From assembly GCA_002418895.1 (NCBI GenBank), contig DIFA01000009.1:1-64000 (forward strand): a stretch of 64,000 nt of DNA, in the 5' to 3' direction. This document shows positions 42,559 to 50,260 of this stretch, in pieces. The DNA comes from Dehalococcoidia bacterium UBA5760. GTDB lineage: Bacteria; Chloroflexota; Dehalococcoidia; Dehalococcoidales; UBA5760. The notes under the pieces are model-generated. The model was given only the letters and a program-made list of their open reading frames with translations. It was not told the origin of the DNA and did no database searches. The position numbers and the translations under genes were made by a program. Within the stretch, counting starts at the first letter, position 1. Each line of letters begins with the position of its first letter.

Positions 42559-43392
42559 GTGAAAAGAATCGGTATTCTCTGCCACCCGCTGAACAAAGCC
42601 GCCCGTCCCATGGCTGACGAACTGGAGAGTTTTCTCAGCGCCAGGGGCGTTTCCACGTGGGTATGTTCCGCCTGGGAAAGCGACGAGGCGAGAGCACAAC
42701 TGGAGGATACCGATCTGATACTGACTGTCGGCGGCGACGGAACGATTCTACGGGCGGCCCAGGTGGTGATCTCAAACCCGATTCCAATTACCGGAGTGAA
42801 CCTGGGTAAGCTGGGTTTTATGACTGAGCTCAGCGCTGCTGAGGCAAAAGACAAACTGGCGGCACTGCTGGCGGGAGAGGGTTGGATAGACGAGCGGGCT
42901 ATGCTTGAGGCAAAGCTAAAAACTCCCGACAGTAAGGGGGCCCAGGTGCTCTACGCCCTGAATGATATGGTAATGGCACGCGGCGAAGTAGCCCGTATGG
43001 TACATATCGAGGCCGCCATTGACGGGAAGGAGCTTACTACCTATCGTGCTGACGGAGTTATTCTGGCCACCGCCACCGGCAGCACCGGCTATTCACTGTC
43101 GGCCGGAGGGCCTATCCTACATCCTCAGGCCAAGGAGTTCCTCCTGTTACCGATACTACCTCACCTGAGTCTTGCCTATACCCTGGTATTACCGTCCTCA
43201 GTATCAGTCAGGCTGCGCATTAATGCCGCTCATACTACTACGTTAAGTGTTGACGGCCATATAAACCTGTCACTTGCCAGCGGCACTACTCTGGAAGTGA
43301 AGCAGAGTAAAAAGAAGACACGTTTCTTGAGGATCCATCCCGATTCGTCCTTCTATGGTTCTCTGGAGCAAAGACTGAAAGGGAAAAAGTAG
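42559..43392 (+). CDS. nadK: NAD kinase
   Basis: 277 residues. LTVGGDGTILRAAQ is the GGDG motif, GVNLGKLGFMTEL and LNDMVMARGE the NAD-binding conserved blocks, and TATGSTGYSLSAGGP the C-terminal Gly-rich site. It phosphorylates NAD to NADP with ATP or polyphosphate. Start GTG 42559. It is followed by a GNAT and a NUDIX gene in a compact operon (8-nt gap, then 8-nt overlap). Confidence 0.95.
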   Translation: MKRIGILCHPLNKAARPMADELESFLSARGVSTWVCSAWESDEARAQLEDTDLILTVGGDGTILRAAQVVISNPIPITGVNLGKLGFMTELSAAEAKDKLAALLAGEGWIDERAMLEAKLKTPDSKGAQVLYALNDMVMARGEVARMVHIEAAIDGKELTTYRADGVILATATGSTGYSLSAGGPILHPQAKEFLLLPILPHLSLAYTLVLPSSVSVRLRINAAHTTTLSVDGHINLSLASGTTLEVKQSKKKTRFLRIHPDSSFYGSLEQRLKGKK

Positions 43393-43400
43393 GTGGTAAA

Positions 43401-43871
43401 GTGGTCAAGCTAGAAAGAGCCACGATTAGAGATGTCAGCCAGATACACCGGTTGGTTAACTTCTTCGCCAGCAGAGGGAAGATGCTGGCCCGCTCTTTAA
43501 GCGAGATATACGAAAACATCAGGGACTATCAGGTGGTCAGAGATGGGGAGCAGGTGATTGCCTGCGTGGCCCTGCACGTTATGTGGTCGGACCTGGCTGA
43601 GATTAAGTCACTGGCGGTCGCTGAGAGCAGCCAGAAACAGGGGATTGGCGAACGGATGATCCGGAGTTGTCTTGCAGAAGCAAAAGGGCTCGGCATAAGT
43701 ACCGTTTTCTGCCTTACCTATAAACCGGAGCTTTTTGAGCGAGTGGGATTTTCTCGAATAGACAAAATGGAGCTTCCTAACAAGGTCTGGACGGAATGCT
43801 ACCGCTGCCCCAAGTTTCCCAATTGCGACGAAGTAGCCCTTACCTATCACACGGGGGCCCAGCTTGATTGA
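43401..43871 (+). CDS. GNAT acetyltransferase, ArgA-like
   Basis: 156 residues. IKSLAVAESSQKQGIGERMI is the acetyl-CoA pyrophosphate loop (Q-x-x-G-x-G), and FERVGFSRIDKMELPNKVW plus CYRCPKFPNCDE match short N-acetylglutamate synthase-type GNATs that make the first arginine intermediate. GTG 43401 with AGGTGG upstream. The last 8 nt overlap the NUDIX gene. Specificity is an inference. Confidence 0.8.
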   Translation: MVKLERATIRDVSQIHRLVNFFASRGKMLARSLSEIYENIRDYQVVRDGEQVIACVALHVMWSDLAEIKSLAVAESSQKQGIGERMIRSCLAEAKGLGISTVFCLTYKPELFERVGFSRIDKMELPNKVWTECYRCPKFPNCDEVALTYHTGAQLD

Positions 43872-44403
43872 GGAGAGAACACTATCCAGTCATCTCGTCT
43901 ACGAAGGGCGGGCGCTCAGGCTACGCATCGATGAGGTGGAGACAGCGGGCGGCAGAGAGTCCAGGCGAGAGATTGTTGAGCACGACGATTGTGTCGCTAT
44001 TATCGCGGTTTCCGGCGATAGCATACTACTGGTAAAGCAGTTCCGTAAACCGGTGGAACAGGAACTTTTGGAGATACCGGCCGGTGGCATTGACGCCGGT
44101 GAGAGCCCGGAGGAGGCCGTCAGCCGTGAGCTGCGCGAGGAAACAGGCTGCCTGCCTCAAAAAATGGAGCGGCTGGGAGGCTTCTATTCTGTACCCGGTT
44201 ACGGTACGGAATATCTCTACCTTTATCTGGCAACCGACCTTACTCCCGGCCGTCTGTTTGCCGAGGACACCGAGAGCATCAGTGTGGTACGGGTGCCGAT
44301 AAGTCAGATTCTTGAGCTTATCACCTCGGGCAGCATCTGCGACGCGAAGAGCATCGCCGGGCTGCTTACCTTCCTGGAGTATCTCAAGCGAAGTAACGGC
44401 TAG
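43864..44403 (+). CDS. NUDIX hydrolase, ADP-ribose pyrophosphatase type
   Basis: 179 residues. The Nudix box GGIDAGESPEEAVSRELREETG is complete, preceded by LLVKQFRKPVEQELLEIPAG and followed by the GFYSVPGYGTEYLYLYLA loop typical of ADP-ribose pyrophosphatases. It starts at TTG 43864 within the end of the GNAT gene. Its TAG shares 4 bp (CTAG) with the stop of the convergent HIT gene. Confidence 0.9.
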   Translation: MIEERTLSSHLVYEGRALRLRIDEVETAGGRESRREIVEHDDCVAIIAVSGDSILLVKQFRKPVEQELLEIPAGGIDAGESPEEAVSRELREETGCLPQKMERLGGFYSVPGYGTEYLYLYLATDLTPGRLFAEDTESISVVRVPISQILELITSGSICDAKSIAGLLTFLEYLKRSNG

Positions 44404-44759
44404 CCGAGCTTATCGGTTAGCTTCCTGCCACCGATGAGGTGCATATGGAGATGGGTCACCAGCTGCCCTCCCCATTCGCCGTAGTTTATCACCAGGCGAT
44501 ATCCTTTTTCCGAGAGACCTTCACTTTTAGCCAGACGATTAGCCGCGCCAACCATACGCCCGATAAGAGACGACTCACCTTCGGATAGATGCGCCAGGGA
44601 AGGGATATGCCTCCTGGGTAGAATAAGCAGGTGAGCCGGAGCCTGGGGGTTAATGTCCCGGAAGGCGATTACTTCCTCATCCTGATAGAGGATTTCGGTA
44701 GCCACTCTACCGGCCGCAATTTGACAGAAGATACAGTCCGTTTCCACCTTCTTGCTCAT
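44400..44759 (-). CDS. HIT-family protein (HinT-like)
   Basis: 119 residues. CIFCQIAAGRVATEILYQDE at the start and the histidine triad HLHMHLIGGR near the end define a HinT-type purine phosphoramidase or nucleotidyl hydrolase. Normal length. It lies downstream of the pyruvate carboxylase B/OadA-type gene and may be co-transcribed with it and a small intervening ORF. Confidence 0.93.
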   Translation of the reverse strand: MSKKVETDCIFCQIAAGRVATEILYQDEEVIAFRDINPQAPAHLLILPRRHIPSLAHLSEGESSLIGRMVGAANRLAKSEGLSEKGYRLVINYGEWGGQLVTHLHMHLIGGRKLTDKLG

Positions 44760-44776
44760 TTTAGATTAGATATCCC

Positions 44777-44890
44777 TTATTCTCCAGAGCTCTTCTCAAC
44801 AACCCGCTCCACCGTTATCTTACCCGCTTTTCCCCTGGCAATCAACTCAGGCTCGGAATTGATACCTCCGCCGCCTTCAGCCTTGCTCAA
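44777..44890 (-). CDS. 37-residue ORF overlapping the carboxyltransferase gene end (doubtful)
   Basis: TTG 44890 overlaps the TGA of the carboxyltransferase gene (TTGA), and the frame runs 37 codons (starts MSKAEGGGGINSEPE if TTG is used) to TAA 44779, ending 17 nt before the HIT gene start. The composition is plausible and the stop/start overlap suggests coupling, but there is no clear ribosome-binding site and no known family. It could be a remnant of a longer C-terminus. Confidence 0.3.
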   Translation of the reverse strand: MSKAEGGGGINSEPELIARGKAGKITVERVVEKSSGE

Positions 44891-46281
44891 GAGGAAGAGG
44901 TCTCCAGACCGAACTTCCTTTTCAGGAAGCGCAGTCCGGTGATGGGATAGAGCGCGGCTATCAGTACGTCGCCGATATCCTCGGTGAAATCTCTTACCGC
45001 CTCTCTGGCTTTGTCCAGTTCGGGATCAAGCATATCGGCAGGGCGGCAGGTAACCGGAGTCTTGCCCCGTTTATAGTACTTCAGGACTATCTCCTGTACT
45101 TCAGGGTCAATGGGAGCCGGCGGTTTACCATACAGCCCGTAAACGTAGTCCTGTACCTGAGTCGATACCAGCTTGTATCTGCCGACAAGAACATTCTGGA
45201 CAGCCTGTACCCCGATAATCTGGCTGGTAGGGGTTACCAGCGGCGGGTAGCCCAGCTCCTTACGCACCCTTGGGACCTCTTTGTATACTTCATCCAGCCT
45301 GTGCAGGACATTACCCTCTCGTAACTGGGAAATCAGATTGGATATCATACCACCGGGAATCTGGTGCATCAGCACGCCGGTATCAATAACCGATGTTTTT
45401 GTGTTCCCCATGAAGTCCTGGTACTTGGGTGCTATCGACTCGATGTACTCCCCCAGTTTGAACAGGTGGGTCAAGTCAAGGCCGGTATCCCGGGGAGTCC
45501 CCTGCAGAGCAACCAGGATAGGTTCAACAGCCGGGTGAGAAGAGCGCAGGGCAAACGGAGCCAGGGCAGTATCGATAATGTCCACCCCGGCTTCGATGGC
45601 CTTCAGACAGCTCATCGAGGCCATGCCGCTGGTGTAGTGGGTGTGAAGCTGTACCGGTACCTTTAGTACTTCCTTCAGGGCCTTAATCAGCCGATAGGCA
45701 TCATCAGGGGCGATAAGACCCGCCATATCCTTGATGCAGATGCTGTCAGCACCCATATCCTGCATGATGAGCGCCTTATTGACATAATAATCGAGATTGT
45801 AAACCGCCCCACCCATCTTACGCTCGGTAAGTGAATAGCATATCGAGAGCTGGGCATGCTTACCGCTCTCCTTAATCGCCTTAAGACAAGTCTCGAAGTT
45901 GCGCTCATCGTTCAGGGCATCAAAGACCCTGAAGATATCGATGCCCACCCGTGCAGCGTGATGGACAAAGGCGGTAACCACATCATCGGCATAGTTCCGG
46001 TAACCGACCAGGTTCTGTCCCCTGAGCAGCATTTGCAGCGGCGTATCCGGCATCAGATCCTTGAGGAGACGAGGCCTTTGCCAGGGGTCCTCGTTGAGAA
46101 ACCTGGTAGCAACATCAAAGGTGGCACCACCCCAGACCTCCATCGAGTGGAAGCCGACCTTATTCATCTCCGCGGCGATATTCACCATATCCTCGGTCCG
46201 CATCCGGGTGGCTAACAGCGATTGATGTCCGTCACGGAAGGTAATATCAGTGATTTTTAGCGGGCTCTTTTTTGTTTTCAC
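44887..46281 (-). CDS. pyruvate carboxylase subunit B / oxaloacetate decarboxylase alpha-type carboxyltransferase
   Basis: 464 residues. ITDITFRDGHQSLLATRMRT is the carboxyltransferase start; VWGGATFDVATRFLNEDPWQ, RGQNLVGYRNYADDVV, CIKDMAGLIAPDDAY and LHTHYTSGMASM carry the metal ligands (Asp, Lys, His-x-His) of the DRE-TIM barrel. The protein ends before a biotinyl domain, so biotin must be on a separate chain, as in two-subunit pyruvate carboxylases or decarboxylases. The biotin carboxylase partner is not in the window, so direction (anaplerotic or decarboxylating) is open. Start GTG 46281. Confidence 0.9.
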   Translation of the reverse strand: MKTKKSPLKITDITFRDGHQSLLATRMRTEDMVNIAAEMNKVGFHSMEVWGGATFDVATRFLNEDPWQRPRLLKDLMPDTPLQMLLRGQNLVGYRNYADDVVTAFVHHAARVGIDIFRVFDALNDERNFETCLKAIKESGKHAQLSICYSLTERKMGGAVYNLDYYVNKALIMQDMGADSICIKDMAGLIAPDDAYRLIKALKEVLKVPVQLHTHYTSGMASMSCLKAIEAGVDIIDTALAPFALRSSHPAVEPILVALQGTPRDTGLDLTHLFKLGEYIESIAPKYQDFMGNTKTSVIDTGVLMHQIPGGMISNLISQLREGNVLHRLDEVYKEVPRVRKELGYPPLVTPTSQIIGVQAVQNVLVGRYKLVSTQVQDYVYGLYGKPPAPIDPEVQEIVLKYYKRGKTPVTCRPADMLDPELDKAREAVRDFTEDIGDVLIAALYPITGLRFLKRKFGLETSSS

Positions 46282-46475
46282 TCTGGATGCTCCATTATAT
46301 AGAGTATCTACTTTGATGACATTTATTATTATACAGGTTAGACTATTCTATGGAAAGTGGCTAAAATAGTGATAGAATGGGAGCGGCGGCAGGAACCGTA
46401 CGGTCTGACGCCGGGCTGGTTGCGGCACAGGCAATGATTTGTTTCTGCTATTATCTTTATTCGGGGCGGTGTTAA

Positions 46476-46973
46476 ATGACAGCCAATTTTGTAGAGGTAT
46501 ATCTCGGTCTGGGCTCAAATATGGGCAACCGGCAGGAAAACCTGGAGAAGGCTCTTGATTTCCTGTCGCAGAGGCTGCGGGTAGCCAGGGTCTCCTCGAT
46601 GTATGATACCGAGCCGTTGGGTAACACTGATCAGCCCCGCTTTCTCAATCTGGCCTGCCGGGTCAATACCGTACTGGAACCGGCGGCACTGCTTGCTCTG
46701 GCCAAGGGGATCGAGAGCAAGATGGGCAGGGCGTTCGGCAAAGCCAATGGCCCCCGCCCCATTGATATCGACATCCTTATTTATGGCGACCGGATTATGG
46801 ACACACCGGACCTGGTTATTCCCCACCCCAGGATGACGGAGAGAGCCTTCGTCCTGGTGCCTCTGGCAGAGATTGCCCCCGATTTAAGAAACCCGGCAAA
46901 CGGCAAGACGGTCAGAGAGATGTTGGCCGGGATAACCGAGATGCAGGGCGTACTTAAATGGGAGAGCAGCTAA
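46476..46973 (+). CDS. folK: 2-amino-4-hydroxy-6-hydroxymethyldihydropteridine diphosphokinase
   Basis: 165 residues. VYLGLGSNMGNRQENLEKAL is the HPPK start, SSMYDTEPLGNTDQPRFLNL the pterin region, and GPRPIDIDILIYGDRIM the PROSITE signature with the metal-binding Asp pair. It pyrophosphorylates the pterin in folate synthesis. It is followed 9 nt later by a pterin-synthase-like gene, making a small pterin operon. Confidence 0.95.
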   Translation: MTANFVEVYLGLGSNMGNRQENLEKALDFLSQRLRVARVSSMYDTEPLGNTDQPRFLNLACRVNTVLEPAALLALAKGIESKMGRAFGKANGPRPIDIDILIYGDRIMDTPDLVIPHPRMTERAFVLVPLAEIAPDLRNPANGKTVREMLAGITEMQGVLKWESS

Positions 46974-46982
46974 GGAGAGAGA

Positions 46983-47354
46983 ATGTATCAGCTATCCGTC
47001 GAGCAGCATTTTGACGCCGCTCATCTCCTGCGGGGATATCATGGCAAGTGTGAGGCACTGCACGGACATCGCTTCCGGGCCGTGGTCAAGGTCGAGGCCG
47101 CCGGGCTCGATGGAATAGGAATAGCCTACGACTTTGCCGAGCTGAAAAGGCATCTCAGAGATATTCTATCCCGGTTCGACCATGCCTGCCTGAATGACGT
47201 ACACCCGTTCGATAAAATAAACCCGTCTTCGGAGAATATCGCCCGCACCATCTATGATGAGCTTAAGCCGAAGCTGGCGGGAATACCGGTCATACTTGCC
47301 GCCGTCGAGGTATGGGAATCACCCGAGAACGGAGTAGCCTACATTCCCGATTAG
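46983..47354 (+). CDS. queD: 6-carboxytetrahydropterin synthase-like (QueD/PTPS family)
   Basis: 123 residues. FDAAHLLRGYHGKCEALHGH contains the zinc-binding His set and the catalytic Cys, YDFAELKRHLRDIL and FDHACLNDV the conserved later blocks, and VEVWESPENGVAY the end. It could act in queuosine synthesis (QueD) or, next to folK, as a PTPS-III folate enzyme; a Cys in the C-x3-H stretch fits QueD. Ribosome-binding site AAGGAGAG. Its TAG overlaps the convergent Trm112-like stop by 4 nt. Confidence 0.9.
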   Translation: MYQLSVEQHFDAAHLLRGYHGKCEALHGHRFRAVVKVEAAGLDGIGIAYDFAELKRHLRDILSRFDHACLNDVHPFDKINPSSENIARTIYDELKPKLAGIPVILAAVEVWESPENGVAYIPD

Positions 47355-47533
47355 GGGCGCTTATCCGGCGGTAACAGGCCGGGGATTGTCTCCCGGATGG
47401 GGTAAAGCGCTTCGCATTTCCGGCAATATAGCGAGCCGGTCACTATTTCCTGCCCGTTCTCTTCCTCTACCTTGAGCTCAAGCTCACCCTTGCAAACCGG
47501 GCAGACCAGGATATCCATCAGTTCTTTCTTCAT
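47351..47533 (-). CDS. Trm112-like (UPF0434) zinc-ribbon protein
   Basis: 60 residues from ATG 47533. ELMDILVCPVCKGELEL and CRKCEALYPIRETIPGLLP match the UPF0434/Trm112 family, which in other organisms stabilises methyltransferases. On the minus strand an extended TGGTATAAT ends 6 nt before this ATG, so the mRNA is probably leaderless; the longer frame from 47551 would begin inside the promoter. Confidence 0.88.
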   Translation of the reverse strand: MKKELMDILVCPVCKGELELKVEEENGQEIVTGSLYCRKCEALYPIRETIPGLLPPDKRP

Positions 47534-47632
47534 AACCGGATTATACCACAACGATCTTTAGCGCATGCGGCAGGGTGTCGAAACATTTCTTAAGGATGAG
47601 ATATAAGGCAAACTGCCTCACCGCTTGGTATT

Positions 47633-47815
47633 TCAGGTGAAGCTGTTTGGTGAGCAGGTACGGGAAGAAGAAGCCGTACCGAATGTAGAAAAGACCCTTC
47701 TCGGCCGCTCCTTACCGCATCGGGGGCACTTCACCTCGCTATCGCTATCGGCTATGCTCCGCCGAAGCTCGAACCGGGCGCCGCATTTGGTACATTCATA
47801 CTCATAAACAGGCAC
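47633..47815 (-). CDS. FmdB-family zinc-ribbon protein
   Basis: 60 residues. MPVYEYECTKCGARFELRRS at the start and CPRCGKERPRRVFSTFGTAS are the FmdB zinc-ribbon pattern. GTG 47815 follows GGAGG by 7 nt. It is the second member of this family in the window (the first at 39657). Function unknown. Confidence 0.85.
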   Translation of the reverse strand: MPVYEYECTKCGARFELRRSIADSDSEVKCPRCGKERPRRVFSTFGTASSSRTCSPNSFT

Positions 47816-47910
47816 AGCACAACCTCCGCTGCTCTTTTATCGCTCCCTCTTTCATTGTAAATACGGTTCCGGTATAATGCAAGCAAAAATGGTGAAAAGG
47901 AGGAAGCAGG

Positions 47911-48714
47911 ATGCCCTACTTGAGCCTGAACGGCACCCGTTTGTACTACGAGGAGAAGGGGGAAGGACAACCGATTATCTTCATACACGGGGTATGGATG
48001 AGCGGCCGCTTCTTCAAGAAGCAGATACCCTACTTCGCCCGGCGCTACCGGGTAATCGTACCCGACCTGCGGTCACACGGACGCTCGGCACACGTCCATT
48101 TCGGTCATACCCTGCCCGGCTACGCCCGGGATATCCATGCCCTGATAGCTGATCTCGGCTTAAAGAACGTCGTGCTGATAGGCTGGTCGATGGGCGCCCT
48201 GGTTACCTGGGACTATTTCAAGCAGTTCGGCAGCGAGAATGTTAGGGCTACCGTTATCATCGATCAGTCTGCCTGCGATTTAACAGCGCCCGATTGGACT
48301 ATGGGGCTTTTTGACCTCGCGGAGCTCCGCCGGACGATGGCTGCCGTCCAGACAGACCGGGAAACGGTTGTACGCGATTTCATCCCGTTGATGTTCAAAG
48401 ATAAGCCTGCAGAGGAAGAGGCCAGGTGGATTTTCGATGAAATAACCCGGCTGCCCGAGTCTGTCGCCGGTGCTATCCTCTTCGACCAGACCCTGCAGGA
48501 CTACCGGCCGGTACTCTCGAGCGTAAACGTCCCGACGCTGCTTTGCTTCGGCAGGGACGAAAAGCTTTACCCGGTCGCCGCCGGAGAATACCTTTGCCGG
48601 AACCTGCCCGATGCCCGGCTCGTGGTCTTCGAGGAGAGCGGCCACTGCCCGTTCCTGGAGGAACCAGAGCGTTTCAACCGGGAGGTAGACCGGTTTATCC
48701 GATCACTGCGCTGA
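47911..48714 (+). CDS. alpha/beta hydrolase
   Basis: 267 residues of the alpha/beta-hydrolase fold. IIFIHGVWMSGRFFKKQIPY (oxyanion HG), LIGWSMGALVTWDYFKQFG with nucleophile Ser near residue 94, FGRDEKLYPV with the acid, and EESGHCPFLEEPERFN with the catalytic His. Haloperoxidase or esterase-like; substrate unknown. GGAGGAAG precedes ATG 47911 and TATAAT lies near 47872. It is followed 22 nt later by tspO. Confidence 0.9.
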   Translation: MPYLSLNGTRLYYEEKGEGQPIIFIHGVWMSGRFFKKQIPYFARRYRVIVPDLRSHGRSAHVHFGHTLPGYARDIHALIADLGLKNVVLIGWSMGALVTWDYFKQFGSENVRATVIIDQSACDLTAPDWTMGLFDLAELRRTMAAVQTDRETVVRDFIPLMFKDKPAEEEARWIFDEITRLPESVAGAILFDQTLQDYRPVLSSVNVPTLLCFGRDEKLYPVAAGEYLCRNLPDARLVVFEESGHCPFLEEPERFNREVDRFIRSLR

Positions 48715-48736
48715 ACAACCGGAGGAAGGAGGGAAC

Positions 48737-49219
48737 ATGTCCGATAAATCCGTTATAGGTAAGCTGGTAGGAAGTATCGCAGCCTGCTATGGCGCCGGGG
48801 CAATCGGGTCGGCCTTCACAACGCCCAAGATTCCCACCTGGTATGCAACCCTCAATAAGCCGTCTTTCACCCCTCCCGATGCCGTATTCATGCCGGTCTG
48901 GCTGACCCTTTACGCCCTGATGGGAATAGCGGTATTCCTGATATGGCGCAAAGGGCTGCAGACCGGGAGAGTGAAGCCGGCATTCATCTTGTTCTGGGTG
49001 CAGTTGGTCCTTAATGCTCTATGGTCGGTAGTATTCTTCGGCTATGAATCCCCTGCCGGCGGCTTCGCCATAATACTGGCACTCGGGATTATACTTCTGA
49101 TTACTACCATCAAGTTCTTCAAGATATCTAAGACTGCAGGCGGTCTTCTCGTACCTTACCTGTCCTGGATAGTTATTGCCGCTTCGCTAAACGGCGGGAT
49201 CATGATATTAAATCCCTAG
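48737..49219 (+). CDS. tspO: TspO/MBR family tryptophan-rich sensory protein
   Basis: 160 residues with five membrane segments. WYATLNKPSFTPPDAVFMPV, WLTLYALMGIAVFLIW, FILFWVQLVLNALWSVVFF and the following aromatic helices are the TspO pattern. These proteins bind porphyrins and respond to redox or oxygen. It follows the alpha/beta hydrolase by 22 nt and is probably in the same operon. GGAGGAAGGAG lies upstream. Confidence 0.94.
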   Translation: MSDKSVIGKLVGSIAACYGAGAIGSAFTTPKIPTWYATLNKPSFTPPDAVFMPVWLTLYALMGIAVFLIWRKGLQTGRVKPAFILFWVQLVLNALWSVVFFGYESPAGGFAIILALGIILLITTIKFFKISKTAGGLLVPYLSWIVIAASLNGGIMILNP

Positions 49220-49250
49220 AATCCCTATGCACTCATTTAAAGACTATCCC

Positions 49251-49300
49251 TTGACAAAATGAACATTAAAGATGTACGATAGCACATAAATAATGTTCAT
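49251..49300 (+). promoter_or_regulatory. promoter and inverted-repeat operator of the MNT/HEPN module
   Basis: TTGACA (49251-49256), 18-nt spacer, TACGAT (49275-49280). A perfect 10-bp inverted repeat, ATGAACATTA (49259-49268) and TAATGTTCAT (49291-49300), sits with one arm in the spacer and the other around the start site. The arm centres are 32 bp apart, about three helical turns. The first gene product carries a winged-helix domain, so autoregulation is likely (inference). Confidence 0.6.
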
Positions 49301-49311
49301 GGTATCAGAGA

Positions 49312-49881
49312 ATGCTTGAATACATAATTACCTCTAAAGCCAAGAGGAACCTGTTAAAGTTATTTCTTACCAATCCGGACACAGAGTTCTACGTCAGGGA
49401 CATCTCAAGACGTACAGGCGAGCCGTTGAACGCTGTCCGCAGAGAGTTGGGATACCTTGAGAAAGCCGGCCTTGTTCGTTCAAGGAATGCTGGTAATCTC
49501 AGATACTACGCTGTGGTTAAGGAGTTTCCTTTCTACCAGGAATTGAAGAAAATAATCTATTCTACTGTTGGGCTTGGGGATTTCTTAACAGATAAATTAC
49601 GCCAGACCAATCTAATAGAATTGGCTTTCATTTACGGTTCGATAGCCCGGGACGAAGAGACAGCCAAAAGTGACGTCGATCTTTTTGTTGTTGGCGAAAT
49701 AGAAGAGGATGAACTTCATTCGCTCATTTATGAAGCACAAAGAGAAGTTAGACGAGAGATTAACTACTCCCTCATGAGTAAAGACGAGTTTATTAAAAGG
49801 TTGAAAAAAGGTGACTCGTTCGTTAAACGTGTTATGGATGAAAGAAAATTAGTGTTGAAGGGGAATCCGGATGTCTATTGA
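49312..49881 (+). CDS. winged-helix nucleotidyltransferase (MNT antitoxin-type)
   Basis: 189 residues. The N-terminal half is a winged helix (FYVRDISRRTGEPLNAVRRE, YLEKAGLVRSRNAGNLRYYA); the C-terminal half is a minimal nucleotidyltransferase with FIYGSIARDEETAKSDVDLF, giving the GS...DxD motif. Such MNT proteins act as antitoxins of HEPN RNases, in some cases by AMPylating them. The HEPN gene starts inside its last 11 nt. ATG 49312 follows CAGAGA; the inverted repeat upstream is a likely binding site. AT-richer than the core genes around it. Confidence 0.88.
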   Translation: MLEYIITSKAKRNLLKLFLTNPDTEFYVRDISRRTGEPLNAVRRELGYLEKAGLVRSRNAGNLRYYAVVKEFPFYQELKKIIYSTVGLGDFLTDKLRQTNLIELAFIYGSIARDEETAKSDVDLFVVGEIEEDELHSLIYEAQREVRREINYSLMSKDEFIKRLKKGDSFVKRVMDERKLVLKGNPDVY

Positions 49882-50080
49882 GCAGATGGTACAAGAAGGG
49901 CGTATCTATCCATTCAAGGCAACCAGAGCAGAGATAACAAAGGTCATGGATCTTGCCAGACGTGATCTTGCTGAAGCCGAGAAAATCAAAGGCATCAGCC
50001 TGGATTGGACCTACTCTATCGCATACAATGCCGTACTCCAGGCTTGTAGAGCTTTAATGTTTCGGGACTTATATACTTGA
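49871..50080 (+). pseudogene. HEPN toxin, N-terminal part, split by IS element
   Basis: 64 genuine residues (MSIEQMVQEGRIYPFKATRA through ...YNAVLQACRALMF) followed by five residues and a stop read from the inserted element. It is the first half of a HEPN four-helix domain. ATG 49871 overlaps the MNT gene by 11 nt, the usual toxin-antitoxin coupling. The remaining half is at 52291-52533; joined through the 8-bp duplication they make one 142-residue frame. The truncated product lacks the catalytic R-x4-6-H motif and should be non-toxic. Confidence 0.88.
50056..50063 (+). repeat. target-site duplication, left copy
   Basis: AATGTTTC directly precedes the left end of the element at 50064 and is repeated at 52290-52297. 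Eight bp is the duplication size known for IS1595-family elements. Confidence 0.92.
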
Positions 50081-50091
50081 CAAAGGGTAAT
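50064..50091 (+). repeat. left terminal inverted repeat of IS1595 element
   Basis: GGGACTTATATACTTGACAA and the following AGGGTAAT match the inverted right end at 52262-52289, with differences at positions 4, 18, 19 and 27. It includes a TTGACA that forms the -35 of an inward promoter. Confidence 0.9.
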
Positions 50092-50105
50092 TAGTGTGCT
50101 ATCCT
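50077..50105 (+). promoter_or_regulatory. inward promoter in the left repeat (transposase)
   Basis: TTGACA (50077-50082), 17-nt spacer, TATCCT (50100-50105), with TG before the -10 (GTGCTATCC). It could drive the transposase 155 nt downstream and would be antisense to the 40-residue ORF. The segment AATTAGT...GTGCTAT recurs in the promoter of the structured RNA. Confidence 0.5.
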
Positions 50106-50125
50106 ATCTAATATGAAGCTAATTA

Positions 50126-50248
50126 CTAATCCTTATTATCTTTTTCGTGAGCAACCTCTTTCAACTTGTCAACGACTTTCTTGGGGAATAATTTCCTTAT
50201 CGTCTTCTCGTCTGGTTGCTCGGTTAGCTTCTGTTTCTTTCTAGGCAT
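50126..50248 (-). CDS. 40-residue basic protein inside the IS element
   Basis: ATG 50248 (GGAG about 8 nt upstream) opens a 40-codon frame starting MPRKKQKLTEQPDEKTIRK, with LFPKKVVDKLKEVAHEKD after it: Lys-rich and probably helical. It is divergent from the transposase, whose ATG is 13 nt away, and the shared spacer holds both ribosome-binding sites. A longer frame from 50332 reads through the transposase 5' end and is unlikely. Small accessory ORFs are found in some IS1595 elements; the function is unknown. Confidence 0.55.
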   Translation of the reverse strand: MPRKKQKLTEQPDEKTIRKLFPKKVVDKLKEVAHEKDNKD

Positions 50249-50260
50249 AGGAGGTCTCCA

